A stretch of 6,054 bases of DNA from Candidatus Omnitrophota bacterium (GCA_003140915.1 PLLI01000095.1:181-6234); one strand, 5' to 3'. Counted from the first letter of the stretch, positions 1 to 6,007 are shown. The notes: generated by a model from the letters alone, not told the origin. Numbers and translations are program-made.

Positions 1-307
1 AACCGCAGAAAAGGGTATTTTTTATAAAAAAGCGCGGTATAAATTTTCGGATGCCGCGAACCGCGTCGGCCAAAAGGCCGTCCATGACTATGTCGAAGTT
101 CAGTTCCGCTGTGAATAGGGGGGCTATCAAAAGGGTCTCTTTGTTGCGGTGCAGCGTTACGTAGAAGAAACGGAACTGTTTCAGGTTCGAATTTTCGAGG
201 GTCTTATAGAAGCTATATCCTTCGGCAACGTCGCCAAAGATGGCATCCCACTCGGATTTGCCGATCATATCGATAGAGGATAGAACTTTGTGCCTGATAT
301 TATCCAT
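1..307 (-). CDS. Partial FemAB/GNAT-like N-acyltransferase (N-terminal 102 residues; gene continues past left edge)
   Basis: An open frame on the minus strand starts at the ATG at 307-305 and stays open for 102 codons to the window edge. An in-frame TAA (319-317) lies just upstream, so 307 is the earliest ATG; Met14 is the next option. The protein begins MDNIRHKVLSSID and continues through IGKSEWDAIFGD, then a stretch like YSFYKTLENSNLKQFRFFY. This resembles the N-terminal part of FemAB-like/BioF2-like acyltransferases: a phrase of the type 'I..SEWD.i', then a short 'F...LE.S' segment, then a strand returning to 'vAPLF'. Known members transfer acyl or aminoacyl groups to cell-envelope or amine substrates. 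The catalytic part would lie beyond the left edge, so the substrate cannot be inferred. No Shine-Dalgarno is visible before the ATG. The gene is divergent from the operon at 384. I am confident of the coding call and only moderately confident of the family. Confidence 0.6.
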   Translation of the reverse strand, partial: MDNIRHKVLSSIDMIGKSEWDAIFGDVAEGYSFYKTLENSNLKQFRFFYVTLHRNKETLLIAPLFTAELNFDIVMDGLLADAVRGIRKFIPRFFIKNTLFCG

Positions 308-346
308 AAAAGCAGTTTATTTTATCATATTATGGGCTATTTTGCA

Positions 347-375
347 TTGACTTATCTATAACCATAGTGTATACT
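347..375 (+). promoter_or_regulatory. Near-consensus sigma70-type promoter driving the tpsB-rlmN-PEGA-GT operon, apparently leaderless
   Basis: TTGACT (347-352) and TATACT (370-375) match the -35 and -10 consensus at five of six positions each and are separated by exactly 17 bp. The expected transcription start, about 7 nt after the -10, falls near 382, only about 2 nt before the ATG at 384. There is no room for a Shine-Dalgarno and none is present; the interval is TTTAAAAA plus one A. A leaderless or nearly leaderless mRNA is the straightforward inference. It sits in the 76-bp divergent gap, so activity could also affect the minus-strand gene. Confidence 0.72.
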
Positions 376-383
376 TTAAAAAA

Positions 384-2120
384 ATGAGAAGAATAATAAA
401 TATATTATTCGTCCTTCCGACATTCCTTTTGATCTTCCTGTCTCCATTTAACGCGATAGCCCAGCGTATTCCTTCAGGACAAGATACCTCAGCCAGCGCA
501 ACCCGGTTCCAGGATGAAGCGGAGCGCAAAAGGACCGCGCTGCAAAGTAAGGGGGCAAAGGCCCCTCAGATAGAGCTTGAGAAAGAGAAGCCGGCTGCGC
601 CGCCCGTCTCGGGCGTCTCTTTCATCTTAAAAGACGTAAAGATAACGGGGGTCACGCTCTTTAAGAGCGAAGATTTTACCCCGCTTTATAAGCGGTATAT
701 TGATAAAGAGGTTTCTTTCAAAGATATCAACGATATCGTCGAACAGATCAAGGCGAAATATAAAGAGAGAGGGTTCCTGACCACCAACGTCTATCTCCCG
801 GAACAGCAGATCTTCGGAGGCGTTGTAGAAATAAGGGTGGCGGAAGGGCGGATGGGGAAGCTATTGATAGAAGGGAATAAGTGGTTCACCAAAAATATCC
901 TAGAGAAGTATTTTCACACAAAAAAAAATGAAATTCTGAACATCAATACGCTCCAAAGGGACCTATTAAGGCTCAACCAGAACCCGGATCTTGAAGTAAA
1001 GACGGTAATAACGGCCGGCGCAGAGCCCCAGACCTCCGACATTGTGTTAAAGGTCATTGACAAGTTCCCGTACCACTTAGGTACCGGGGCCGACGATCAG
1101 GGCACGCGATTGACCGGCAAATATAGGGCTTCGATCTTCGCTCGAAGCACGAACCTCACCGCCAATAATGACTTCTTCTTCTACAACTCATCGGTCTCCG
1201 CGGATTCTTCAGGCGAGTTTTTAACCTATGTAGTGCCGATAGATACGCGCGGAACGAAGTTCGGGTTCGATTTTTCATATTATACCGTGAAGATAGGCCG
1301 GGAATTCAGGGACTTCGACATAGCCGGCACTACCTTGAACTTCATTCCTCATATTACGGGCGAGATCTTTCTTTCCGAAGCCATGCAGATATTTGCGGAT
1401 GCCGGACTGAATATCAAATCCACAAGAAAATTCTTCCATGCCGATCCTACCGTAGACGAACAGCTGCGCATGCCTTACTACAAGATGGATATAACGAGGC
1501 TGGATTCTTTCTTCGACGGCGGACAGACTTCCTTTTCACCTGAAGTCGATTTCGGTACGGGCGGATGGTTTTTGGGCGCATCGCCTGAAAATAACGCAAA
1601 GGCGTCCAGGTCCGGCGCCGACGGTTACTTTTTCAAATACACCCATTCTCTGAGGCGCATTCAGCGTATGCCGTGGGAAAGTTATATGTTGCTGCGGCAC
1701 CAGTTCCAGGGGGCATCTCATACGCTTCCGTCGTCGGAGCAGTTACAGCTCGGCGGCGCGAATTCGGTCAGGGGGTATCCGGAAGGCGACTATCTGGCCG
1801 ACATCGGGGCGACCTTGAGCGCGGATTGGGTATTTCCGCTGTACCTGATACCGAAAGAATATAAGCTGCCTTTCGATAACACCCCTCTCAGGAACGAGAT
1901 ACAGCCTGTCATCTTCATGGATCTGGGCGGCGGAGTATTGAAGAATACCCTGCAGGGTGAGAGGGAATCCAAATTCCTCATGGGCGTGGGCGGCGGGCTC
2001 AGGTTGAATTTTTACAATAAGTTTAATGCCCTTATAGAGTGGGCGCAGGCAATAGGCGCGGATCCGACGCAAAATTCCGGCCCTTCCAATTTTCACCTCT
2101 CCATCAATTTCGAAATATAG
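384..2120 (+). CDS. TpsB/ShlB-family outer-membrane transporter (two-partner secretion, Omp85 superfamily)
   Basis: The 578-residue product fits a POTRA-barrel protein that secretes or inserts partner proteins at the outer membrane. Residues 1-26 form a signal peptide (basic MRR, hydrophobic core, AIA before Gln27). Residues 35-75 are charged, Ala/Pro/Lys-rich and could form the plug helix and linker seen in FhaC-type proteins. POTRA 1 spans about 78-153, with the family's signature 'YKERGFLTTNVYLPEQQI..G.v.i.V.EG' (126-155). POTRA 2 spans about 156-226. The rest (about 230-578) is a beta-barrel. It contains the VRGY tip motif of loop L6 (462-465) and an F-x-D-x-G motif (511-515), the pair that contact each other in FhaC. 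The length is normal for TpsB. The last residue is Ile rather than the usual aromatic. No TpsA partner is visible. It is first in the operon, 15 nt before rlmN. A general Omp85 assembly role is the alternative. Confidence 0.88.
   Translation: MRRIINILFVLPTFLLIFLSPFNAIAQRIPSGQDTSASATRFQDEAERKRTALQSKGAKAPQIELEKEKPAAPPVSGVSFILKDVKITGVTLFKSEDFTPLYKRYIDKEVSFKDINDIVEQIKAKYKERGFLTTNVYLPEQQIFGGVVEIRVAEGRMGKLLIEGNKWFTKNILEKYFHTKKNEILNINTLQRDLLRLNQNPDLEVKTVITAGAEPQTSDIVLKVIDKFPYHLGTGADDQGTRLTGKYRASIFARSTNLTANNDFFFYNSSVSADSSGEFLTYVVPIDTRGTKFGFDFSYYTVKIGREFRDFDIAGTTLNFIPHITGEIFLSEAMQIFADAGLNIKSTRKFFHADPTVDEQLRMPYYKMDITRLDSFFDGGQTSFSPEVDFGTGGWFLGASPENNAKASRSGADGYFFKYTHSLRRIQRMPWESYMLLRHQFQGASHTLPSSEQLQLGGANSVRGYPEGDYLADIGATLSADWVFPLYLIPKEYKLPFDNTPLRNEIQPVIFMDLGGGVLKNTLQGERESKFLMGVGGGLRLNFYNKFNALIEWAQAIGADPTQNSGPSNFHLSINFEI
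920..928 (+). repeat. Nine-adenine homopolymer inside the tpsB coding region
   Basis: Nine consecutive A residues run through codons 179-182 (Thr-Lys-Lys-Asn) in the second POTRA region and include the slippery heptamer A-AAA-AAA in the zero frame. Adding one A would create TGA immediately after the tract (ACA AAA AAA AAA TGA). Removing one A would give AAA ATG AAA TTC TGA, a stop four codons on. Either single-base length change therefore truncates the protein before the barrel. Function is unproven; see findings. Confidence 0.6.
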
Positions 2121-2135
2121 GTTACCCTTCCAAAT

Positions 2136-3185
2136 ATGAAGAAGAACCGCATAAAAGACCTTTCCAGGGCAGAGCTCGAAGCAGCATTGAAAGAAGCGCT
2201 CGGTGAACACTATCGGGTAAGTCAGATATTCAGATGGTTGTACAAGGCGTCTGTCAGGTCTTTCGGCGAGATGACGGATATTCCCGCGCCTCTTCGCCTG
2301 GCGCTCGATTCGAAAACATATATATCCATGCCTGAACTCCTCGATCTCAAGAGGTCGTTATCGGATGGGACCACGAAGTACCTCTTCAAATTGGAAGACG
2401 GCAGTACCATTGAAACCGTCCTATTGCCGGAACGTTCCCGCAACACCGTCTGCCTCTCTTCTCAGGTAGGATGCAAATTCGCCTGCGATTTTTGCGCCAG
2501 CGCGCCCTTTGGTTTTGTGAGAAACCTGTCGCAGGCCGAGATACTCGACGAAGTGGTATTCATAAAGAATGCAAACCCCGGTGCGAACATTACGAATCTC
2601 GTATTCATGGGCATAGGAGAGCCTCTCGATAATTACGACAATGTCATGAGGGCCGTCAGGATATTTAACGATAAAGACGCCTTTAAGATCGGCGCCCGGA
2701 AGATAACGATCTCTACGTGCGGGGTGGTGCCGGGAATAGAGAAACTGGCCAAAGAGGGACTGCAGGTAGAGCTCTCCGTCTCTTTGCATTCGGCTGATGA
2801 CAGCGTAAGGTCGCGGATACTGCCCGTCAATAAGCGATACGCGCTGAAAAACCTCATGGCGGCATGCAAAAATTATATACGCGCTACGAACAGGATCATC
2901 ACCTTCGAATATGTGCTTATAGACGGCGTGAACAGCTCGGGTCCGGATGCCCTGGCATTGGCCAAGCTTCTGAAGGCGATGAAATGCAAAGTTAATGTTA
3001 TTTCATATAACAGGATATCTGGAAGCCCCTATCGTGAACCGAAGGAATTCGCCGTAAGGGCATTTATGAAAGTTTTGAAGGATGCCGGCCTTAACGCTAC
3101 CCATCGCAAGCCTAAGGGTGAAGAGATAGACGCGGGATGCGGACAGCTCAGGATATCGCGGTTTGAGAAAGAAGGTGCGGAGTGA
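2136..3185 (+). CDS. rlmN: RlmN: radical-SAM 23S rRNA adenine-2503 C2 / tRNA adenine-37 C2 methyltransferase
   Basis: RlmN methylates C2 of A2503 in 23S rRNA and of A37 in some tRNAs, using a 4Fe-4S radical SAM cluster and a methylated cysteine. The 349-residue protein has the normal length. The N-terminal helical domain (about 1-60) carries 'KDLSRAELEAAL' and 'QIFRWLYK'. The cluster motif is CKFACDFC (Cys113, Cys117, Cys120). The substrate-activating cysteine is Cys106, seven residues before the first cluster Cys as in E. coli Cys118. GIGEPL (159-164) binds SAM, STCG is at 193-196, and the methyl-carrying cysteine is Cys335 in AGCGQL. Both catalytic cysteines are present, so it should be active; Cfr is less likely given the RlmN-like N-terminus. 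The ATG is the first in frame after the TAG of tpsB, and no clear Shine-Dalgarno precedes it. It ends in a 4-nt overlap (GTGA) with the next gene. Confidence 0.95.
   Translation: MKKNRIKDLSRAELEAALKEALGEHYRVSQIFRWLYKASVRSFGEMTDIPAPLRLALDSKTYISMPELLDLKRSLSDGTTKYLFKLEDGSTIETVLLPERSRNTVCLSSQVGCKFACDFCASAPFGFVRNLSQAEILDEVVFIKNANPGANITNLVFMGIGEPLDNYDNVMRAVRIFNDKDAFKIGARKITISTCGVVPGIEKLAKEGLQVELSVSLHSADDSVRSRILPVNKRYALKNLMAACKNYIRATNRIITFEYVLIDGVNSSGPDALALAKLLKAMKCKVNVISYNRISGSPYREPKEFAVRAFMKVLKDAGLNATHRKPKGEEIDAGCGQLRISRFEKEGAE
3171..3175 (+). promoter_or_regulatory. Ribosome-binding site deciding the GTG start of the PEGA gene
   Basis: GAAGG lies 6 nt upstream of GTG at 3182, inside the last codons of rlmN. 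It supports GTG as the start, which is otherwise ambiguous because no in-frame ATG occurs until residue 105. With the 4-nt GTGA overlap it also points to translation coupled to rlmN. Confidence 0.6.
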
Positions 3186-4150
3186 AGAATAGCGACAAAC
3201 TTAAAAGGGCGGTTGTCTTTTATATCTCGGTCCTCCTATTCTTCATCATCCTTCCGATACTGCTCTCTTATTCACTCGGCTACCGCATAGATTACAGGGC
3301 CCTGAAGGTCTATAAGACAGGTATAATTTTTATAAACAGTAAGCCTGCGGGCGCGTCCATTTATATAAACGGCACATTATATACTAATGTAACCCCGGCG
3401 CAGATAGAAGAGTTAAAGCCCGGTGTTTACAAGGTCAGGGTCAAGCGTGAAGGTTTTTATCCATGGGAAGAAGATCTTGTGGTAAGGCCCAACATGGTAA
3501 CGAAGGCCGACAGCATAATACTCTTTCCCGTGATGCAGGAGATGAACGAGATAATCAACCAGCCGGCCATGGATTTTGCCGTTTCGGACAAAGGCTATAT
3601 CTATTATCTTGCGGAAGCCGGCCTATACCGTTCGGATACCGACGGCTATGATCTCAGAAAACTATCCGCTTATTCAAATTGGCCCAAAAAAATAATCAAA
3701 AAGAAGTTCTCTCCGGACGGAGACAAGATATTATGCTTTAACGAAAAAGAGATCATGGTCATTTACCTGAACCTCGATAAGGCCGAGATCAAAGACGGCC
3801 AGAGCGCCCGGGTCGAAAATATATTTACCGCGGAAGAGCCCATAGTCGACGTCTTCTGGTACACAGGATCGGGTTACATAATCGTCGTGACGGAAAAATA
3901 TATAAACGTCGTAGAGCTTAGAGGGGGCGGGAAACGCAACATCGCCATGTTATATAAATTCAATGTCAGTCCGCAGACGGTCTCTTACGACCCAAATAAC
4001 GGTTCGCTATATTTCATGGATAGAGATAAAGATAATTTTTCGAAAACAGGCAGCTATCTTTACAGGCTGGACCTGCGGCAGAAGTTCTTCGATTATCTTA
4101 TGCAGATATTGCTGAAGAGGGAACCGGAGGCCGCTAATGAAAAGAGATAG
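3182..4150 (+). CDS. Membrane-anchored PEGA-domain protein with propeller-like C-terminal region
   Basis: This is a 322-residue protein. Residues 1-9 are basic, about 10-31 form one transmembrane segment (VVFYISVLLFFIILPILL), and positive charges on the N side suggest the remainder is outside the cytoplasm. A PEGA domain spans about 46-116: 'SKPAGASIYING' (53-64), 'TPAQIEELKPGVYKVRV' (71-87) and 'KREGFYPWEE' (88-97). PEGA is a short beta-sandwich found in many surface and S-layer-linked proteins. From about 126 to 300 there are repeated short beta hairpins with aspartates (for example SPDGDKILCFNE), resembling TolB/WD-like propeller blades, though too degenerate to count. I recall proteins of this exact layout in CPR bacteria; their role is unknown. 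It starts at GTG with a 4-nt overlap with rlmN and ends 14 nt inside the glycosyltransferase gene. A specific substrate cannot be named. Confidence 0.78.
   Translation: MKNSDKLKRAVVFYISVLLFFIILPILLSYSLGYRIDYRALKVYKTGIIFINSKPAGASIYINGTLYTNVTPAQIEELKPGVYKVRVKREGFYPWEEDLVVRPNMVTKADSIILFPVMQEMNEIINQPAMDFAVSDKGYIYYLAEAGLYRSDTDGYDLRKLSAYSNWPKKIIKKKFSPDGDKILCFNEKEIMVIYLNLDKAEIKDGQSARVENIFTAEEPIVDVFWYTGSGYIIVVTEKYINVVELRGGGKRNIAMLYKFNVSPQTVSYDPNNGSLYFMDRDKDNFSKTGSYLYRLDLRQKFFDYLMQILLKREPEAANEKR
4126..4130 (+). promoter_or_regulatory. Strong Shine-Dalgarno of the glycosyltransferase gene
   Basis: GGAGG stands 6 nt before the ATG at 4137 and lies wholly inside the end of the PEGA gene, whose stop is 14 nt after that ATG. 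It fixes the glycosyltransferase start and is the best ribosome-binding site in the window. Confidence 0.85.
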
Positions 4151-5648
4151 GTTCTACAGGCGCCTCTTCGAAATAATACCGGGCTTTTTGACGTGGACAA
4201 CCCTCATTTCTTTGTTCATCCTCGCGTTCATAAAGCCGCTATGGGTGGCCATATTTGTGATAACGTTCGATCTCTACTGGGTCATAAGGATATGCTACCT
4301 GACGCTCCTCCTGGTATTCGCCTATAGAAGGCTCGGCATAGAAAAGAAGACGGACTATCTTAAAGAATGCCAGGCCGCAGGTTCTGTCGATGGCCTGGAA
4401 TACAAGAATATATATCATGCAATCCTTTTCCCTTCTTATAAAGAAGGGCTCGATATACTGGTGCCTTCCATAGAAGCGCTCGAAAAGGCCAATTACCCGA
4501 AGAATAAGATGATAGTCGTCCTCAGCGTCGAGGAGAGGGCTGGCCCTGAGGCATGGGATAACGCCCTTTCTTTGAAAGAAAAATTCAAAGGCCGATTTTT
4601 TCACTTTATCGTAACGCGCCATCCGGATAATATCCCGGGCGAGATCAAGGTCAAGGGCGCCAATGCATCGTGGGGCGCCAAGGCGCTTAAAGAATTTATA
4701 GATCTGAAAGGGATAGATTACGAGCACATCATAATCTCATGTTTCGATGCAGATACCTGCGCGGAGAAAGAATATTTCGGATGCCTCGCCTACCACTATA
4801 TAACGAATCCGCGGCGGATGCATTCGAGTTACCAGCCGATCCCGGTCTACAATAATAATATATGGTACGCGCGGTCCATAGCCAGGATACTCGAACTGGG
4901 CTCTAGTTTCATGCAGATGATCGAGACGATGCGGCTTGAAAAATTCGTGACCTTTTCGAGTCATAGCATGAGTTTCAAGACGCTCGTCAATGTTGGTTAC
5001 TGGCCGGTCGACATGATCTCGGACGATTCGGCCATATACTGGAAGTGTTTTCTCTACTTTGACGGCGATTACTCCGTGATCCCAATGTATGTTACCGTGT
5101 CGATGGACGTCGCTACAGAGAAGGGGATAATACCAACCATAATAAAGCAATACAAGCAGAAGAGGCGCTGGGCGTGGGGCGTCGAGAACTTCCCTTACGT
5201 CATGCTGGGATTTATGGAAAATAACAGGATCCCTTTATTCAAAAAGGCAAGGCGTGCCTTTCATATTCTTGAAAGCCATTACACGTGGGCCGTATGGGCG
5301 ATCATCATAACGTTCATAGCGCCGCTTCCTTTAATATTCGGCGGCGGCCTCTTCAGGCAGACAGCGATAGGCTATAATCTGCCGAGCGTCGCGGCCTCGC
5401 TTTTTAGAGTTTCGTTATTCACGATATTTGTATGTATGTTCATAAGCATAAAATTGCTTCCACCGAGGCCCAAGGATGTCAAACCGCAGAAGAGGATAAT
5501 CATGTTCGTCCAGTGGTTATTTTCGCCGGTCGTCTGTGCTCTCCTCGGTTCCACGCCCGCGATAGATGCGCAGACGCGGCTCATGCTGGGTAAGTACATG
5601 CACTTCTACGTGACCCCAAAATCCCGCAAGCAGACCGAGAAAAAATAA
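4137..5648 (+). CDS. Membrane glycosyltransferase, family 2, BcsA-like (processive type)
   Basis: The 503-residue protein has two N-terminal transmembrane helices (about 15-33 and 36-63), a cytosolic GT-A domain (about 90-350) and three C-terminal helices (about 383-402, 418-440, 454-473). It carries DAD in FDADT (204-206), SDDS (295-298; place of the acceptor-activating TED) and QKRRW (341-345; the QxxRW motif of processive enzymes). FYVTPK (490-495) matches the FxVTxK gating loop of bacterial cellulose synthase. BcsA has the same order but continues with more helices and a PilZ domain, both absent here. The usual first Asp of the nucleotide site is replaced by Glu in VVLSVEERAG. I recall close relatives in CPR bacteria. 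It probably makes a cell-surface polysaccharide from a nucleotide sugar; which sugar is unknown. It overlaps the PEGA gene by 14 nt and has GGAGG 6 nt before ATG. Confidence 0.85.
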   Translation: MKRDRFYRRLFEIIPGFLTWTTLISLFILAFIKPLWVAIFVITFDLYWVIRICYLTLLLVFAYRRLGIEKKTDYLKECQAAGSVDGLEYKNIYHAILFPSYKEGLDILVPSIEALEKANYPKNKMIVVLSVEERAGPEAWDNALSLKEKFKGRFFHFIVTRHPDNIPGEIKVKGANASWGAKALKEFIDLKGIDYEHIIISCFDADTCAEKEYFGCLAYHYITNPRRMHSSYQPIPVYNNNIWYARSIARILELGSSFMQMIETMRLEKFVTFSSHSMSFKTLVNVGYWPVDMISDDSAIYWKCFLYFDGDYSVIPMYVTVSMDVATEKGIIPTIIKQYKQKRRWAWGVENFPYVMLGFMENNRIPLFKKARRAFHILESHYTWAVWAIIITFIAPLPLIFGGGLFRQTAIGYNLPSVAASLFRVSLFTIFVCMFISIKLLPPRPKDVKPQKRIIMFVQWLFSPVVCALLGSTPAIDAQTRLMLGKYMHFYVTPKSRKQTEKK

Positions 5649-5840
5649 ATTTTTCGATGCAATAGAATGTACTGTGTCGAGTGGTTCGCAGGGACGTTCG
5701 GCCGCTCCAGCGGCGGCCTCACTCTTAAAATTTTTTATACCGCCGCTATATAACAATAGCGGACCAAGCTATAAAAAATTTCAAAGCCCTGCTCACTACG
5801 TCGCCACATCACATTCCTGTAGTAATCGAAAAGTTTATTT
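5643..5840. repeat. Long imperfect inverted repeat (MITE- or REP-like element) starting at the glycosyltransferase stop codon
   Basis: The two ends mirror each other. AAATAAATTTTTCGAT (5643-5658) faces ATCGAAAAGTTTATTT (5825-5840), 15 of 16 bases complementary. Moving inward, GAATGT (5665-5670) faces ACATTC (5811-5816), GTGTCGA (5674-5680) faces TCGCCAC (5801-5807, 6/7), GCAGGG (5688-5693) faces CCCTGC (5787-5792), AAATTTTTTATA (5728-5739) faces TATAAAAAATTT (5770-5781, perfect), and CCGCTAT (5743-5749) faces ATAGCGG (5756-5762, perfect, 6-nt loop). Pairs are collinear, so the whole block can fold as one long interrupted hairpin. The left arm has an extra 30-odd bases holding a GC hairpin (5701-5714). 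The TAA stop of the upstream gene lies inside the left arm. No transposase and no clear target duplication are visible. Confidence 0.75.
5701..5714. repeat. GC-rich mini-hairpin inserted in one arm of the inverted repeat
   Basis: GCCGC (5701-5705) pairs with GCGGC (5710-5714) around TCCA. It has no counterpart in the right arm, where only about 5 nt separate the matching segments, so it breaks the symmetry of the large repeat. T6 lies 16 nt further on (5731-5736), too distant for a standard intrinsic terminator. Confidence 0.5.
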
Positions 5841-5923
5841 CTGTCATCCTCACCTGGATTTTGTATTCACTCCGAAAGACTGGGAAAAAATAAAATCCAA
5901 GAGAAAATTTTTCAATTTCCGCT

Positions 5924-5950
5924 GAAGGAATCCCGAAAGGAGATTCCTTC
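5924..5950 (+). terminator. Perfect stem-loop with GAAA-capped tip; possible transcript-end or RNA-stability structure
   Basis: GAAGGAATC (5924-5932) pairs perfectly with GATTCCTTC (5942-5950). Inside it CC (5933-5934) pairs with GG (5939-5940) around GAAA (5935-5938), a GNRA tetraloop, leaving only A5941 bulged. Eleven pairs with a GNRA cap should be very stable in plus-strand RNA. No run of T follows directly (TAAATGCG), so classic intrinsic termination is uncertain; a 3'-end protector, a processing site or a dispersed repeat are alternatives. Confidence 0.4.
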
Positions 5951-5969
5951 TAAATGCGAAAAGTTTTCC

Positions 5970-5998
5970 TTGCCAGAGAATTTTTTTTGTGTTATACT
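5970..5998 (+). promoter_or_regulatory. Second near-consensus promoter, again placing the start next to an ATG
   Basis: TTGCCA (5970-5975) and TATACT (5993-5998) are separated by 17 bp. The expected start is near 6005 and the ATG is at 6008, leaving a leader of about 3 nt. The -10 is the same hexamer, followed by the same T, as in the promoter at 347-375, and neither gene has a Shine-Dalgarno. Confidence 0.68.
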
Positions 5999-6007
5999 TA
6001 CAAAGTT

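Larger units (their letters stand above)
5649..6007. other. Structured intergenic region without a convincing gene (359 bp)
   Basis: After the glycosyltransferase stop the interval contains the bulk of the long inverted repeat (to 5840), then about 80 AT-rich bases, a strong hairpin (5924-5950) and the promoter of the next gene (5970-5998). The AT-rich part includes TGGATTTT (5855-5862) facing AAAATCCA (5892-5899), an 8-bp match over a 29-nt loop that could be chance. Open frames crossing the region overlap the palindrome, have no ribosome-binding site and show no family resemblance. Confidence 0.7.

Noticed and set aside
319..329. Minus-strand -10-like elements (TAAAAT 324-319, TATGAT 329-324) for the divergent gene
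   Set aside because: No convincing -35 stands 16-18 bp upstream and the region is AT-rich, so a promoter is likely to exist but its position cannot be claimed.
2118..2138. tpsB and rlmN lie in the same frame, separated by one TAG and five sense codons (possible read-through fusion)
   Set aside because: One chance in three for any gene pair; both products are full length for their families and a fusion would make no sense across compartments.
1743..2210. Minus-strand open frame of 155 codons inside tpsB and the start of rlmN
   Set aside because: It spans two well-supported genes on the other strand; a shadow frame with no domain.
4239..4727. Minus-strand open frame of 162 codons inside the glycosyltransferase gene
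   Set aside because: It lies opposite a gene with clear catalytic motifs; a shadow frame.
5517..5756. Minus-strand open frame of 79 codons
   Set aside because: It overlaps the end of the glycosyltransferase gene and the left repeat arm, with no start signal or recognisable domain.
5643..5840. Integron attC site as explanation for the inverted repeat
   Set aside because: The RYYYAAC/GTTRRRY core pairs are not present at the ends and the element is longer than typical attC sites.
5674..5925. Plus-strand open frame of 83 codons after the glycosyltransferase gene (GTG start)
   Set aside because: It runs across the palindromic element, has no ribosome-binding site and its composition reflects the repeat; no family resemblance.
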